Assembly (NCBI GenBank): GCA_964388965.1
Contig: CAYMCP010000099.1
Span: 1 to 9,647 of the forward strand
Length of the DNA: 9,647 bases
Origin: Albibeggiatoa sp964388965
GTDB taxonomy: Bacteria > Pseudomonadota > Gammaproteobacteria > Beggiatoales > Beggiatoaceae
Reading direction: 5' to 3'
Part shown: in pieces, positions 1 to 7,555 of the stretch
Layout of the letters: the number at the start of each line of letters is the position of its first letter
Numbering within the stretch: position 1 is the stretch's first letter
Notes under the pieces: generated by a model
Databases searched by the model: none
What the model was told of the DNA's origin: nothing
Seen by the model: only the letters and a program-made list of their open reading frames with translations
Program-made: the position numbers and the translations under genes

Positions 1-1995
1 TATAAGGACGGTAGAGGTGGCAATATTAATATTGCAGCAGATATTATTTTGGAATCTTCTGAAAGTTTAATTAACGCATCTTCAAAAAAAGGTATTGATG
101 GTAAAGAATATATTGATGAGAAAAAACCACAGTTTAAACAGCAATGGTTATCAAAGTTGAATATTATCGACCCGCCGCAACCTACTAAATTTCGAGCTTG
201 TGAGAAACAAGACACTAATACTTTATTGATCCTTGAGGATGAGCCATTAAATTCGCACCCTTTTACTGCAAATAGCTTTGTGGAAATTTTTGAGGCATTG
301 GAGATGGATAAAAATAATGATGAAAAACAATTAGTTAAATTATCTACTCCTCAATTTAGTACAGCAAATAGTTTGTATAAACAAAGGGGGGTTTTTGTTA
401 TTAATGAAATTAAATTGCTAACAGAACTCGAAAAAGATTTTTTTATAAATAGGGCACTTTATAAAGATGTTGATTGTAGTTTATCAAAAAATTATAAAAC
501 AGATGATTTGTATAAAAAAATATACTGTATTATTAAGCGAATAGAGTTGCCAAGAAGATTTGAATTTTATGATTTATTGCATATTCAAGATCAAATTCAA
601 ACGATTTTTAATGATTATTATAATGAAGTGATTGATGGATATGAGCAAGGTCAAATTTATAGTGCCCACAATACGGTGGCTATACCAAATCAGTCTATTG
701 ATGATGGTGTTGTTAATATCCAAATTGCGGCAGAACGGCTTGCAGATATTCGATTTATTAATGGTCAAATATCTTTCGATACAGGTTTTATTAAATCACA
801 TTTGAATACAGAACGCATCTTTAGAACACAAAAATTACATTATAATTTGCAAAAAATGTTGCAGAAAGGCACGATTAAGCAATTTACTGCACGTTTGCAA
901 ACAGGTAAGCAGGCTTTTGAGAAAATTCTTTATATTTATTTAAAACCGGAAATTTTCAATCTAATACAGAAAAGTAATAAAATTGAATATCATAATCAAC
1001 TCGGTCGCAACGATCATGGTTATCAAGTTATTTCTAAAAATGTGCGGCAATGGTATCAAAATTTACCAATTAATCATTTAAATACGACGCTAGAAGGTTT
1101 TACTGCCACTGAAAAGCGTGAACAGACTGGTGGTTTGGCAGTTGATATACATAACTATTTACAAAAAATCATTTTAAAACATCCGGTTTATCAGAAATAT
1201 AATTCAGAAATTACGCAAGGTCGTACAAAAGAGGAGTTATGGCTCAATGTACAGCTTAAAAATCAGTTTTTAGAGACTAATATTGGGCAAAAGGCGTTTA
1301 ATTTAATTTCAGATATGTTGCAAGGCAAAAAATCAACGTTAAGTTATTATTTTGGGCAACAGTGGTTAAAAATGGATGAAAATGGTTATTTTGAACAAAT
1401 TAGTACAGATTTTGAAACAGGTATAGATAGTGAAAAAAATATTTTTAATTATCAGCATTACAAGATGTGGAATACTCATGTTAATTGGAAAATAAATATA
1501 CAATTTGCTAACCAGCACAGCGATATTTTAGATTATTTTTATTTTATTAATACTCACTATCCAAATGTGCAATTTGCAAATCGAAATGGTTTTTCAAGTT
1601 ATTTTAATTTAAAATTACCAATTAAATATTTTGTAGTTCGACTATTTTTCGATGTTGGTTTGATATGGGGCGACGATTCAGCATTATTTGATTTGTTGCT
1701 TGCCGAAAGAAAGCGGCAATTGTACGAGAGTGCTATGGCATATTATAAAAATAATTCGTCAGAAATGTATGCAGATATATTGAAACAACCTTTATGGAAT
1801 CAAAAAGTTAAACAGTTAATTCAATCTATATTGCAACAAAAATTAGCTGAATGCCATGAAATTTTTACAAAGCTTGATTTTAGACAACTTATTGAGAACG
1901 AGAAATTAAATCAGCTTGATATGTATAGAAAAAAAGATATTGTCAAACAATGTGATTTGCAATTTTTATTGAGTGCTGGTATGCGTATTCATTGA
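1..1995 (+). CDS. TpsA tail fused to TpsB-like POTRA/outer-membrane barrel (5' end outside window)
   Basis: The frame is open from base 1 without a stop, so the start lies upstream; the TTG at 49 and later in-frame codons are not convincing starts. Residues here count from the first visible codon. Residues 1-37 (GGNINIAADIIL, then SLINASSKKGIDG) look like the beta-helix repeats that end TpsA exoproteins. A Cys follows at about 67 in a TpsA-tail-like context. Residues about 130-255 read as a POTRA domain: VFVINEIKLL, then GYEQG, an IPNQSIDDG match to the TpsB 'P-Q-x-I-x-x-G' stretch, and a VVNIQIAAERLADIRFING strand pair. Residues about 255-316 resemble the second POTRA. The remaining ~345 residues would be a 16-strand-type barrel, with a GFSSYFNLKLPI strand at ~530 and FFDVGLIWG at ~549. 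The gene probably encodes a self-exporting surface protein of the outer membrane. It is markedly more AT-rich than its neighbours. The POTRA assignment is fairly firm; the barrel is divergent and less certain. Confidence 0.7.
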   Translation, partial: YKDGRGGNINIAADIILESSESLINASSKKGIDGKEYIDEKKPQFKQQWLSKLNIIDPPQPTKFRACEKQDTNTLLILEDEPLNSHPFTANSFVEIFEALEMDKNNDEKQLVKLSTPQFSTANSLYKQRGVFVINEIKLLTELEKDFFINRALYKDVDCSLSKNYKTDDLYKKIYCIIKRIELPRRFEFYDLLHIQDQIQTIFNDYYNEVIDGYEQGQIYSAHNTVAIPNQSIDDGVVNIQIAAERLADIRFINGQISFDTGFIKSHLNTERIFRTQKLHYNLQKMLQKGTIKQFTARLQTGKQAFEKILYIYLKPEIFNLIQKSNKIEYHNQLGRNDHGYQVISKNVRQWYQNLPINHLNTTLEGFTATEKREQTGGLAVDIHNYLQKIILKHPVYQKYNSEITQGRTKEELWLNVQLKNQFLETNIGQKAFNLISDMLQGKKSTLSYYFGQQWLKMDENGYFEQISTDFETGIDSEKNIFNYQHYKMWNTHVNWKINIQFANQHSDILDYFYFINTHYPNVQFANRNGFSSYFNLKLPIKYFVVRLFFDVGLIWGDDSALFDLLLAERKRQLYESAMAYYKNNSSEMYADILKQPLWNQKVKQLIQSILQQKLAECHEIFTKLDFRQLIENEKLNQLDMYRKKDIVKQCDLQFLLSAGMRIH

Positions 1996-2032
1996 CATTT
2001 TACGCCATTGTTTGTTATTTTAGGAATGTTCT

Positions 2033-2057
2033 TAATTTATATAAATTACTATTTTTT
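2033..2057 (+). terminator. AT-only palindrome plus T-run after the fusion gene
   Basis: A perfect 16 bp palindrome (TAATTTATATAAATTA, 2033-2048) is followed within three bases by six T residues (2052-2057). It lies between the convergent ends of the + strand fusion gene (stop 1993-1995) and modE (stop 2079-2081). A hairpin made only of A:T pairs is a weak terminator, so this is a candidate only. The rest of the 83 bp gap shows nothing else. Confidence 0.25.
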
Positions 2058-2078
2058 CATAATTAAAAATATTATTTA

Positions 2079-2867
2079 TTAATCATCTATGCCCAATAAA
2101 ACATGAGATGACTTAATTAATGCGCAAATAGCTTTGCCTGTCACTAATTCCAACTGATGCACGCTATCGCGGGTAATTACCGCCGCAACGGTATTGCCGC
2201 CGTCAAGCTCTACGACCACCTCAACATTAACTGGGTCATCTGTAATGCGAGTCACTTGACCACATAGACAATTACGCGCACTCGTTTTACCTTGCATATC
2301 AACACTAGCCAATAAAACCCAACTGGCTTTAATGAGTGCTAAAGCAGGACTACCTTCTTTTAATTGCATCCGCTCCAAGCTATCAAGCGTAATGTTTGAA
2401 ATGATGCGTACATCACCTTGTAGTTTTAATGTTACCTCAACGTTTACCGTCCCTTGAGTAATTTTTTCAATTGTGCCATGAAATATATTGCGTGCACTCG
2501 TTTTCATCGTTAATCTTCTTATCATCGGTAAAATATCGGCATCAACCTGTTTTAATGATGAAACCCATTTGGCTTGTAGTGCAGATAAGTGTTCATACGT
2601 GTATACAATTTGTAATCCGGTTTCAGTTAAATTTGAACCACCACCGCCTTTGCCACCATGTTGACGAGTAACTAGAGGTGTACCTGCCAAATTATTCATG
2701 ATTTCAACCGCATCCCAAGCAGCTTTGTAAGTCATGCCAATTTGCTTGGCTGCTTGCGCAACACTGCCAGTCATGCCGATTGCTTGCAGTAGACGTAGAC
2801 GGCGTGGGCTAATTTCACCTTCACCTAGATGGACATGCCAAGGCGCAAAAAATTCTGGGATAGACAT
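2079..2867 (-). CDS. modE: Molybdate-responsive transcriptional regulator ModE
   Basis: The 262-residue product has the same length and architecture as E. coli ModE. An N-terminal LysR-like winged helix (residues ~21-90) carries the recognition-helix region GSVAQAAKQIGMTYKAAWDA and the ModE hallmark GGKGGGG at 71-77. Two molbindin (Mop/TOBE) domains follow, each opening with SARN (124-127 and 196-199) and closing with an ALIK-x-S/A-x-x-V-L-L strand (~177-186 and 249-258). Known family role: a dimer binds molybdate through the Mop domains, then represses molybdate-uptake genes or activates molybdoenzyme genes. No Shine-Dalgarno sequence is obvious before the ATG, but the start fits the family N-terminus. 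It follows purE on the same strand after 82 bp and has its own promoter. No modABC or moa genes are present, so its targets lie elsewhere. Confidence 0.95.
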   Translation of the reverse strand: MSIPEFFAPWHVHLGEGEISPRRLRLLQAIGMTGSVAQAAKQIGMTYKAAWDAVEIMNNLAGTPLVTRQHGGKGGGGSNLTETGLQIVYTYEHLSALQAKWVSSLKQVDADILPMIRRLTMKTSARNIFHGTIEKITQGTVNVEVTLKLQGDVRIISNITLDSLERMQLKEGSPALALIKASWVLLASVDMQGKTSARNCLCGQVTRITDDPVNVEVVVELDGGNTVAAVITRDSVHQLELVTGKAICALIKSSHVLLGIDD

Positions 2868-2891
2868 ATTGCATTAATTAAATGGTACAGA

Positions 2892-2927
2892 CCGACGAAA
2901 TATACCTAAGTACATATTTCTTGTCAA
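2892..2927 (-). promoter_or_regulatory. modE promoter with overlapping dyad
   Basis: On the - strand, a perfect -35 TTGACA (2927-2922) is separated by 17 bp from TATATT (2904-2899), placing transcription start near 2892, about 25 bases before the modE ATG. A dyad with 7 bp arms, GAAATAT (2897-2903) and ATATTTC (2914-2920), spaced by 10 bp, covers the -10 and most of the spacer. Such a position suits a repressor. ModE operators are AT-rich dyads, so autoregulation is possible, but this is inference. Confidence 0.65.
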
Positions 2928-2949
2928 ACTCCAGAGTATTATCTTACAA

Positions 2950-3474
2950 TTACGAATAAGTACTTAAATAAGCTTGATAGCCTTGTTGTTCTAAACGTTG
3001 AGCTTTTGCTAGTGTGGTATCTTCTAAATTTTGTCTATACTGCTTCACAGCTTGTCGGAGTGACGGATAGTGTACACTGACAATTTGTGCTGCTAATAAA
3101 CCTGCATTGTTAGCATTATTTATTGCAACACTGGCAACGGGCACACCTGGCGGCATTTGCACAATAGACAATAATGAATCCAACCCATTAAGACTAGAGG
3201 TTTTAATCGGTACACCAATCACGGGTAATGGTGTAATTGCGGCAATCATACCGGGAAGATGGGCTGCACCACCTGCGCCAGCAATAACAACTTCTAAACC
3301 ACGATGTTCTACCTGCTGGGCATAATCAAATAAACGTTGTGGTGTACGATGCGCAGAAATAATCGTTAATTCATAACGTACCTGTAATTCATCTAAAATT
3401 TTTGCAGCTTCTTGCATAACGGGTAAATCGGAATCGCTACCCATAACAATACCAACAATTGCTTTATCTAACAT
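2950..3474 (-). CDS. purE: N5-carboxyaminoimidazole ribonucleotide mutase PurE (class I)
   Basis: This enzyme converts N5-CAIR to CAIR in de novo purine synthesis, in the cytoplasm, normally as an octamer. The 174-residue product carries all class I signatures: GSDSD at 12-16 (phosphate binding), SAHRTP at 40-45 with the catalytic His42, AGAGGAAHLPGM at 65-76, PVIGVP at 84-89, and GLDSLLSIVQMP continuing to about 118 (PVASVAI). The ATG overlaps the last 7 bp of purK, and an AAGGGA ribosome site sits about 9 bases upstream, inside purK. Translational coupling with PurK, which makes its substrate, is therefore likely. Length is slightly above the ~160-170 usual for the family because of a short C-terminal helix. 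Nothing looks damaged. Confidence 0.97.
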   Translation of the reverse strand: MLDKAIVGIVMGSDSDLPVMQEAAKILDELQVRYELTIISAHRTPQRLFDYAQQVEHRGLEVVIAGAGGAAHLPGMIAAITPLPVIGVPIKTSSLNGLDSLLSIVQMPPGVPVASVAINNANNAGLLAAQIVSVHYPSLRQAVKQYRQNLEDTTLAKAQRLEQQGYQAYLSTYS

Positions 3475-4628
3475 GACTTTTGTCCCTTAATTTTCAACAG
3501 ATTTTTAGCTTTATACAATTTAGCAATTACTTGATCTAAATCATCATCAATTACCGTGATATGTCCCATTTTTCTAAATGGTTTAGTAACTTCTTTGCCA
3601 TAGAGATGAAAATACAACCCCTGAATAGCTAAAGCCTCTGATAAGCCTTCAATAATGGGTGTCCCTTGATAATGCGGCTCACCTAATAGGTTTAGCATCG
3701 CAACAGGCTTGAGTAATTGAGTCGAACCTAATGGTAAATTTGTGATAATACGCACGAGCTGCTCAAATTGACAAGTCATACAACCTTCAATCGTATAATG
3801 TCCAGAATTGTGTGGACGGGGCGCAATTTCATTGACAAGCACTTTACCTTTTTTAGTTAAAAACATTTCTACACCGAATATACCAACACCGTCTAATGAT
3901 TCAACTGCATGAGCAGCGACTTTTAATGTTTGTTGAGTAATTTCTTCCGTTATGCGGGCAGGCGCGGTGACGATGTCACAAATATTGGTACGATCATCAA
4001 AAATCATTTCTACAACGGGATAACACGCTACATTACCATGTATATCCCGCGCAACCATTACGGCTAATTCTTTTTCAAAATCAATATATTGCTCAACAAT
4101 CGAAGCAGTTTGTAATACCAATTCCTGATCATCAACACTTCTCAGTATCACAACACCTTTACCATCATAACCACCTTTACGTGCTTTCTGCACTAACGGA
4201 AATGTTGCTTGTTGCAAATAAGCGGCATCCAACTTGTCTACAGCTTGGTAAGGCACGATAGGCACGCCATGTTGTTCAAGTACTTGTTTTTGTTTTAATT
4301 TATCTTGGATAATTTCTAATAGGTAAGGCGATGGATAAATGGTATGACCTTGTTCATACAAAGATTTTAAAGTTTCAGTATCTATGTGCTCAACATCAAA
4401 AGTAACAACATCACTCAAATGTGCCAGTGCTGCCAATTTATTTGCATCATACAAGTCGCCCACAATTTGCGCATCTGCAATATGTTCTGCAGGACAACGT
4501 GATTGCGGATCAAGCACTGTGACGTAAAAGCCCATCCGTTTTGCCATTTGGGCTGTCATTTTACCGAGTTGCCCACCGCCAATAATACCAATACGTGAGA
4601 CAGGATAGGAGTGTGTTGCTTTTGCCAT
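3468..4628 (-). CDS. purK: N5-carboxyaminoimidazole ribonucleotide synthase PurK
   Basis: ATP-grasp enzyme that carboxylates AIR with bicarbonate and ATP to give N5-CAIR, the PurE substrate. The 386-residue product has the N-terminal dinucleotide-fold motif IIGGGQLG (15-22), the ATP-grasp loop KARKGGYDGKG (148-158), VEQYIDFEKELAV (178-190), FGVEMF (251-256) and the metal/active-site stretch NEIAPRPHNSGHYT (266-279). A C-terminal domain holds FRKMGH (351-356). Length is normal. The ATG at 4628 has only a weak ribosome site (GATAAG region). It is first in a purK-purE unit and lies back to back with ycjX, from which a mobile repeat separates it. The KARKGGYDGKG form of the loop is also seen in PurK from other phyla, so it says little about ancestry. 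Confidence 0.97.
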   Translation of the reverse strand: MAKATHSYPVSRIGIIGGGQLGKMTAQMAKRMGFYVTVLDPQSRCPAEHIADAQIVGDLYDANKLAALAHLSDVVTFDVEHIDTETLKSLYEQGHTIYPSPYLLEIIQDKLKQKQVLEQHGVPIVPYQAVDKLDAAYLQQATFPLVQKARKGGYDGKGVVILRSVDDQELVLQTASIVEQYIDFEKELAVMVARDIHGNVACYPVVEMIFDDRTNICDIVTAPARITEEITQQTLKVAAHAVESLDGVGIFGVEMFLTKKGKVLVNEIAPRPHNSGHYTIEGCMTCQFEQLVRIITNLPLGSTQLLKPVAMLNLLGEPHYQGTPIIEGLSEALAIQGLYFHLYGKEVTKPFRKMGHITVIDDDLDQVIAKLYKAKNLLKIKGQKSC

Positions 4629-4652
4629 AGCTTATCTGCGTAAAAACTTGTA

Positions 4653-4682
4653 ATTATAATTATAGATAGATAATTTAGACAA
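4653..4682 (-). promoter_or_regulatory. Candidate purK promoter
   Basis: On the - strand, TTGTCT (4682-4677) and TATAAT (4658-4653) are separated by 18 bp, about 25-30 bases before the purK ATG. A second TATAAT at 4664-4659 has too short a spacing to this -35. The region is very AT-rich, which lowers confidence. The MITE-like repeat begins only 18 bp upstream of the -35, so its insertion could have displaced older upstream control sequence. No purine-repressor-like dyad is evident. Confidence 0.45.
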
Positions 4683-4699
4683 GAAAAAAATTGTAAAAA

Positions 4700-4807
4700 C
4701 AGCAATTCTCATTTTGAACTTTATGCAGGAATGGATGCCGAGAATTAAGTCCATCCAAAAAGAATTTTCCTCATCCGAACGAAGACCGCTGGGACTGAGA
4801 ATTGCCG
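4700..4807. repeat. 108 bp MITE-like element with 12 bp terminal inverted repeats
   Basis: The left end CAGCAATTCTCA (4700-4711) and right end TGAGAATTGCCG (4796-4807) are inverted repeats matching at 11 of 12 positions. Inside, TGGATG (4732-4737) pairs with CATCCA (4752-4757), so the element can also fold. The first 55 bases recur at 9593-9647 with 16 identical bases at the end and roughly 80% identity overall, which shows a dispersed repeat. The ends match those of the IS remnant at 9034-9566. The element encodes no believable protein. No target duplication is obvious. It sits between the divergent purK and ycjX promoters. Confidence 0.7.
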
Positions 4808-4980
4808 GTAGTGTGATCCACACTTTTGCACTGTGACTATTTTTTGTATAATTCCCTGCTTTTAGAAAGCTTCTAATTGCTTACCCTAAACTGAAAATTC
4901 TAATTCAGACAAAATCCCTAAATTCCTCACTTCAGTAGTATATAATAGCCATAATCAAGATATTTTTATGGAGAAAATTT
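4808..4980 (+). promoter_or_regulatory. ycjX leader with two candidate -10 boxes and a ribosome site
   Basis: Two TATAAT boxes face ycjX, at 4847-4852 and 4941-4946. Neither has a strong -35 at good spacing; TTTGCA (4825-4830) is 16 bp before the first. Just after the first box is a 15 bp dyad, TTAGAA-AGC-TTCTAA (4862-4876), and before it a small hairpin AGTGTG-ATC-CACACT (4810-4824). GGAGA at 4970-4974 lies 6 bases before the GTG and supports that start. No sigma54-type GG/GC pair was found, unlike the psp promoter that drives E. coli operons near ycjXF. Confidence 0.45.
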
Positions 4981-6408
4981 GTGGAAGTGCCAGAGCAGAC
5001 CAATAAGTGGTTGTCTCAATTAACAAAAGCAAACCTAAAAGAACGCCTAAATCGTAGCCTTGACCGTCAAGTGAAATTAGCGGTGACGGGTTTGAGCCGG
5101 AGTGGAAAAACGGTTTTTATTACCTCCCTAGTACATCAACTTTTGCATGGTTTAGAAGGTTCTCACTTACCTTTTTTTCATATTGTCAGCAGTGGGCGTT
5201 TACAGGGTACAAAGCTCATGCACCACCCAGATATGCACATTCCTGCATTCCGTTATGACCAAGCGATTGAGCAATTATGCCAAGAAAATCCAATTTGGCC
5301 AGAACCGACAAATGGATTAAGTCAAATTCGCATTGCAATTCGTTACAAAACTGATAATTTATTAATTCAGAAAATCAATCCAATTAGTACCTTATTCGTC
5401 GATATTGTAGATTACCCCGGCGAATGGCTATTAGATTTGCCTTTGCTAGAATTAAGCTATGAAGACTGGTCAATGCAAATTGCCCAAATGTGTCAACGTG
5501 AACCACGTTTAAGTCTGTCCAAAGATTGGCGTGAATTTATAGCTCAACAAGATGTATCAGGGCAAGTGACTGATGATATTTTGCGTAAAGCCTCTGAATT
5601 ATATACAGAATTTTTACACCGTTGCAAAGATAGACAATATAATATGAGTTTGTTACAACCCGGACGTTTTACCATGCCCGGCGATTTAAAAGGTGCGCCA
5701 CTATTAGAATTTTGCCCAGTATTAGAATTACCGAGCAGTACAACTCAGGCGGCGGAAAGTTTCTTTTTAATTATGAAAAAACGCTATGAGTCTTACAAAG
5801 AGCATGTGGTGAAAAAGTTTTATACTGAGCATTTCTCTAGTTTTGATCGCCAAATTGTATTAGTTGATATGTTACGGGCATTTAATATTGGTTACGCCAG
5901 TTTTAACGATATGCGTGAAGCATTAAACATGGTGTTACGTAGTTTTGAATATGGTAAATCTGGTTTTCTTAATAAATTATTTGGTTTGAAAATTGACCGC
6001 TTACTATTCGCTGCAACCAAAGCAGACCATGTGACACCTAACCAATTAGCAAATTTAGAACGTTTTTTACAACAAATGCTGACACAATCGTATAATAATG
6101 TCGTATTTGAAGGTGTTAAAACTGAAACTTTAGCTTTGTCCTCTGTCAAGTGTACCCAAGCCGCATATACACAATTTCAAGGGCAAAAAATATCTTGCAT
6201 CAAAGGTGTACCATTAAACAATAATCAACCAATTGCATTGTTTCCAGGCGAGGTGCCTATAGATATTCCTTTACCTGAAGAATGGGTTGAAGATCGCTTT
6301 AATTTCGTTGAATTCAAACCCCCACGTTTGACCAATAGCAACGGTAATCGGATTCCACATATTCGTCTTGACCGTGCATTGGAGTTTTTACTAGGAGATA
6401 AATTCTAA
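4981..6408 (+). CDS. ycjX: YcjX family P-loop protein (DUF463)
   Basis: The 475-residue product is close to E. coli YcjX (about 465). It shows a P-loop GLSRSGKT at 37-44, the YcjX-typical DIVDYPGEWLLDLPLL at 141-156 (Walker B/switch region), and ATKAD at 345-349, in the position of a GTPase NKxD motif. The family is a predicted GTPase or ATPase linked to envelope stress, with YcjF as membrane partner; its exact reaction is not established. Translation starts at GTG 4981, supported by GGAGA 6 bases upstream. The stop shares one base with the ycjF start (TAATG), so the two are co-translated. In E. coli the pair sits beside the psp phage-shock genes; no psp gene is visible here. Confidence 0.93.
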   Translation: MEVPEQTNKWLSQLTKANLKERLNRSLDRQVKLAVTGLSRSGKTVFITSLVHQLLHGLEGSHLPFFHIVSSGRLQGTKLMHHPDMHIPAFRYDQAIEQLCQENPIWPEPTNGLSQIRIAIRYKTDNLLIQKINPISTLFVDIVDYPGEWLLDLPLLELSYEDWSMQIAQMCQREPRLSLSKDWREFIAQQDVSGQVTDDILRKASELYTEFLHRCKDRQYNMSLLQPGRFTMPGDLKGAPLLEFCPVLELPSSTTQAAESFFLIMKKRYESYKEHVVKKFYTEHFSSFDRQIVLVDMLRAFNIGYASFNDMREALNMVLRSFEYGKSGFLNKLFGLKIDRLLFAATKADHVTPNQLANLERFLQQMLTQSYNNVVFEGVKTETLALSSVKCTQAAYTQFQGQKISCIKGVPLNNNQPIALFPGEVPIDIPLPEEWVEDRFNFVEFKPPRLTNSNGNRIPHIRLDRALEFLLGDKF

Positions 6409-7526
6409 TGACAACAACAACTTGGACAAGACCACAATTTTTTGATCTACATACAGTAGAAAATGTTGAGGAAGAACAAAAAGTTGAACTAAATTACACC
6501 CAACCGATCATTATTCCCGCCGACGCAACCTTGAAAACGAATGCTTTATTAATGGCGCACGAGCCTGATGATTATGATGAATGGGATAGTATTGATGTCA
6601 ATCATGCAGGTGGAGCCGCAGTTTTAAATACATCAAATCAGTTAAATAATACTGGTTTATGGATTTGGTTAAGTGCTTCTTTAGGTACGTTTTTATTGTT
6701 GGTATTAATCGTAGATACCGTTTTATTTTTAGATGCACAGTATGATAACAGCTTTATTTTAGGTACAATTTTCCTAGTTTTAATCACTGTCATCAGCGTA
6801 ACTGTGCTCAGTTTAGCTTATTATTCCTACAAAAAGATTTTACAACTCAAAACTGTGACCAAATTGCAACAAGAAGGTGTACAACTATTTGATTCTAAAG
6901 AGTATGGTTTAGCAATGCCTTATATTAATCGCGTTGCCAGTTTATACTTAGAACGTCCTGATTTGAAAAATAATTTAAATAAATTTTACGCAACAGTCAC
7001 AGATACACATCGTGATAAAGAAGTGTATGAATTATTTAATCAAAAAGTAATGGCGGATTTAGACAAACAAGCTTATCAAATTGTGGTGCAACGTTCCAAA
7101 GAAACGGCATTGCTTACCATGTTAAGCCAGATTGGTTTACTCGATGTCATTTTTACTTTATGGCGCAATACCGCGTTAATAAAAGATATTGCGACTTTAT
7201 ATAGTGGTCGTCCCGGTTTTATCGGATCGTTTGTACTATTCGGTACGGTGATACAAAATTTAATTTATGCGGATGTGAGTGAGGCAGCAGCCGACGGTAT
7301 GGCAGAAATTTTAGGCGGTTCAGTATTATCGGTGATGTCTGCGCAAATGGCACAAGGCTTAGGTAGTGGCGTTATGACAGCGCGAGTAGGTTTGCAAGCA
7401 ATGCAAGCTTGTCGCCCAATGCCATTTACCGAAGAAAATAAGCCACGTTTACGTTATGTGCGTAAGGAAATTATCAAATCTATGACTGATATTTTTGGTA
7501 AGAAACAACCTGTTGAAAATCATTAG
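6408..7526 (+). CDS. ycjF: YcjF family inner-membrane protein (TIGR01620/DUF697)
   Basis: The 372-residue product matches the YcjF layout. An acidic cytoplasmic N-terminus (~1-80) precedes two hydrophobic membrane segments at ~84-108 and ~117-140, a helical region rich in charged residues (~142-235), and a C-terminal DUF697-type amphipathic domain (~236-345). That domain includes TALIKDIATLYSGRPG and a Gly/Ala-rich stretch with DVSEAAADGMAEILGGS. The family is an inner-membrane partner of YcjX; molecular function is unknown. A GGAG ribosome site at 6394-6397 lies inside the end of ycjX. It is slightly longer than E. coli YcjF (353), mainly in the N-terminal tail. The gene is intact and ends convergent with serS. 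Confidence 0.92.
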   Translation: MTTTTWTRPQFFDLHTVENVEEEQKVELNYTQPIIIPADATLKTNALLMAHEPDDYDEWDSIDVNHAGGAAVLNTSNQLNNTGLWIWLSASLGTFLLLVLIVDTVLFLDAQYDNSFILGTIFLVLITVISVTVLSLAYYSYKKILQLKTVTKLQQEGVQLFDSKEYGLAMPYINRVASLYLERPDLKNNLNKFYATVTDTHRDKEVYELFNQKVMADLDKQAYQIVVQRSKETALLTMLSQIGLLDVIFTLWRNTALIKDIATLYSGRPGFIGSFVLFGTVIQNLIYADVSEAAADGMAEILGGSVLSVMSAQMAQGLGSGVMTARVGLQAMQACRPMPFTEENKPRLRYVRKEIIKSMTDIFGKKQPVENH

Positions 7527-7555
7527 ATTTATCTACAACCTGCCAATCTTAATAT

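Noticed and set aside
49..51. TTG as the start of the fusion gene
   Set aside because: The frame is open back to base 1 and the preceding residues (GRGGNINIAADII) continue the TpsA repeat pattern, so the true start is upstream of the window.
2471..3325. Short + strand open frames opposite modE and purE
   Set aside because: They are antisense shadows of clearly conserved genes, without ribosome sites.
4632..4823. A 63-codon open frame on the - strand upstream of purK
   Set aside because: It runs through the whole MITE-like repeat and the purK promoter, has no ribosome site, and its protein has no recognisable features.
4808..4980. sigma54 promoter for ycjX
   Set aside because: TTTTGCA occurs at 4824-4830, but the required GG element 10 bases before the GC is missing.
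5892..6149. An 85-codon open frame antisense to ycjX
   Set aside because: It lies entirely inside a well-conserved gene and shows no family features.
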